Source: Eremophila alpestris peregrina (lineage: Eukaryota; Chordata; Aves; Passeriformes; Alaudidae). From it: 64,000 bases of DNA. The position numbers were made by a program, and so were the translations under genes. The stretch is taken from NCBI GenBank assembly GCA_009792885.1, contig WMCF01000009.1:1899054-1963053 (forward strand). The letters run 5' to 3'. The first letter of the stretch is position 1; each line of letters opens with the position of its first letter. A model generated the notes under the pieces. The model worked only from the letters and a program-made list of their open reading frames with translations, had not been told where the DNA came from and made no database searches. Below are positions 63,201 through 64,000 of the stretch, piece after piece.

Positions 63201-64000
63201 CCTCCTAAGTTTTTTCTGTGGCGCTTCGAAATCTGCTGGAAAATATGAAGCATTATGTAGACATAATTCCATGAACAGATGAAAAGCTGCCTATAAAAAT
63301 GGTTGGTGCAGGTTTGCAGGCAAGCAGTGCACTTCAGGATAGAGCTTTCAAAATCCAGGATCTGCATCATCTTTGCACTGAGAGAGAAGGGAGGGATCTG
63401 TAAAAGCATGTTTTTGGAGCTTCTCTGGATGCTAAAACCTGATGGGAGAGCTCCCATGACAGGACACTCTTCATGAAGCCAGCAGTGAGCAACCCACAAG
63501 CTTCTTCAAAGTCAGCAGGACCTCACAGGGCAGTGTCTGTCCCTGTCTGGATGGCAGCTGTCTTGCTTCCCTCAGTTTTATGGGTTCTAATCTATTTCCA
63601 TCCCTTACCCTATTTTATGGTTGTGGTTGATAAGATAAATTAGTCTCTTTTTTGAAAGTGTCACAGTTTAGAGAGTACACAACTGTCAACCAAAGCCCAC
63701 TGTTCTCTAGGCTTGTCCACTCCATGACCTCATGTAGCATAAAATAGAAATCAGAATTATTTTAGAACTTGAAAACACACATGCAGACATTCTTTCAGAG
63801 ACTTGTGTAAGATCAGAGTGATTGTTTTTTGCTCAGCATCCCACCCCCCACAGTGCTGGGTCGCTGGGGCCTGTGTGCATACAGCCAGCACATGTGCACG
63901 CATGCGGAAATGGGGCAGGGGCAGGTAATTAGCCTTTCTGGAGGGGACATGCCTTTCTCCTGAGAGCAAAACAAGAGAGCTCTGAGGGCAGGAGGGGAGC
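60253..64000. other. Non-coding sequence, no gene recognised
   Basis: Moderately GC-rich sequence with a purine tract at 62552-62587. Frames reach 125 codons (61743-62120, 62136-62513 and 63122-63499) but none resembles a known protein and they lack consistent splice context. No transposon is recognised. Confidence 0.55.
62552..62587. repeat. Purine (A/G) tract
   Basis: About 36 bp of A runs broken by G (GAAA and GAAAAA units). Confidence 0.85.

Overview
This window looks like non-coding DNA from a bird, most likely a songbird. Three things suggest a bird: CR1 LINE 3' ends (clear ones at 27196-27369 and 33661-33721), one complete solo LTR of a type I associate with passerine genomes (56169-56587), and sparse interspersed repeats in a moderately AT-rich background. 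The passerine assignment rests on memory of repeat families and was not searched. I see no convincing protein-coding exon, tRNA, rRNA, known microRNA or bacterial-type feature. The longest ATG-to-stop frame is 193 codons, and it overlaps a 182-codon antisense frame in a GC-richer patch. That fits chance better than a gene. The window could be a gene desert or the inside of a very long intron; the sequence alone does not decide.

Layout. 1-3300 is plain sequence ending in a 21-bp tandem duplication and a 33-base poly(A). 3721-4440 is the only strong CpG island (about 49 CpG by hand count). It carries a POU-dimer-type palindrome and is the best candidate promoter or enhancer here. 4441-17500 is mostly featureless, with a PBX-MEIS-type decamer next to an AT-rich block (6022-6200), a paired AP-1 motif (11238-11252) and an 18-bp minisatellite (12241-12299). 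17560-17940, 20900-21400, 29218-29480, 31530-31900, 42090-42480 and 46000-46560 are repeat-free blocks whose texture resembles vertebrate conserved non-coding elements; this is inference only.

Repeats are few: two clear CR1 3' ends (27.2 and 33.7 kb), two weaker CR1-like tails (46.9 and 54.6 kb), one probable and one possible MIR-like SINE relic (39.6 and 31.5 kb), the solo LTR, and a set of microsatellites: (GATA)n, (TA)n, (TATC)n, (CA)n, (ATGGC)8 and several poly(A)/(T) tracts. Four T/G-rich or A/C-rich low-complexity tracts of similar composition recur at 5.4, 22.6, 25.0 and 50.3 kb. A second, smaller CpG cluster lies at 52.2-52.5 kb.

No set of genes acting together can be described. If the window has a function it is most likely regulatory: a CpG island plus scattered candidate enhancers. 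No novel biological system was found. The best leads are the CpG island, two near-identical POU palindromes 20 kb apart, the PBX-MEIS site, and the intact target-site signature of the solo LTR.
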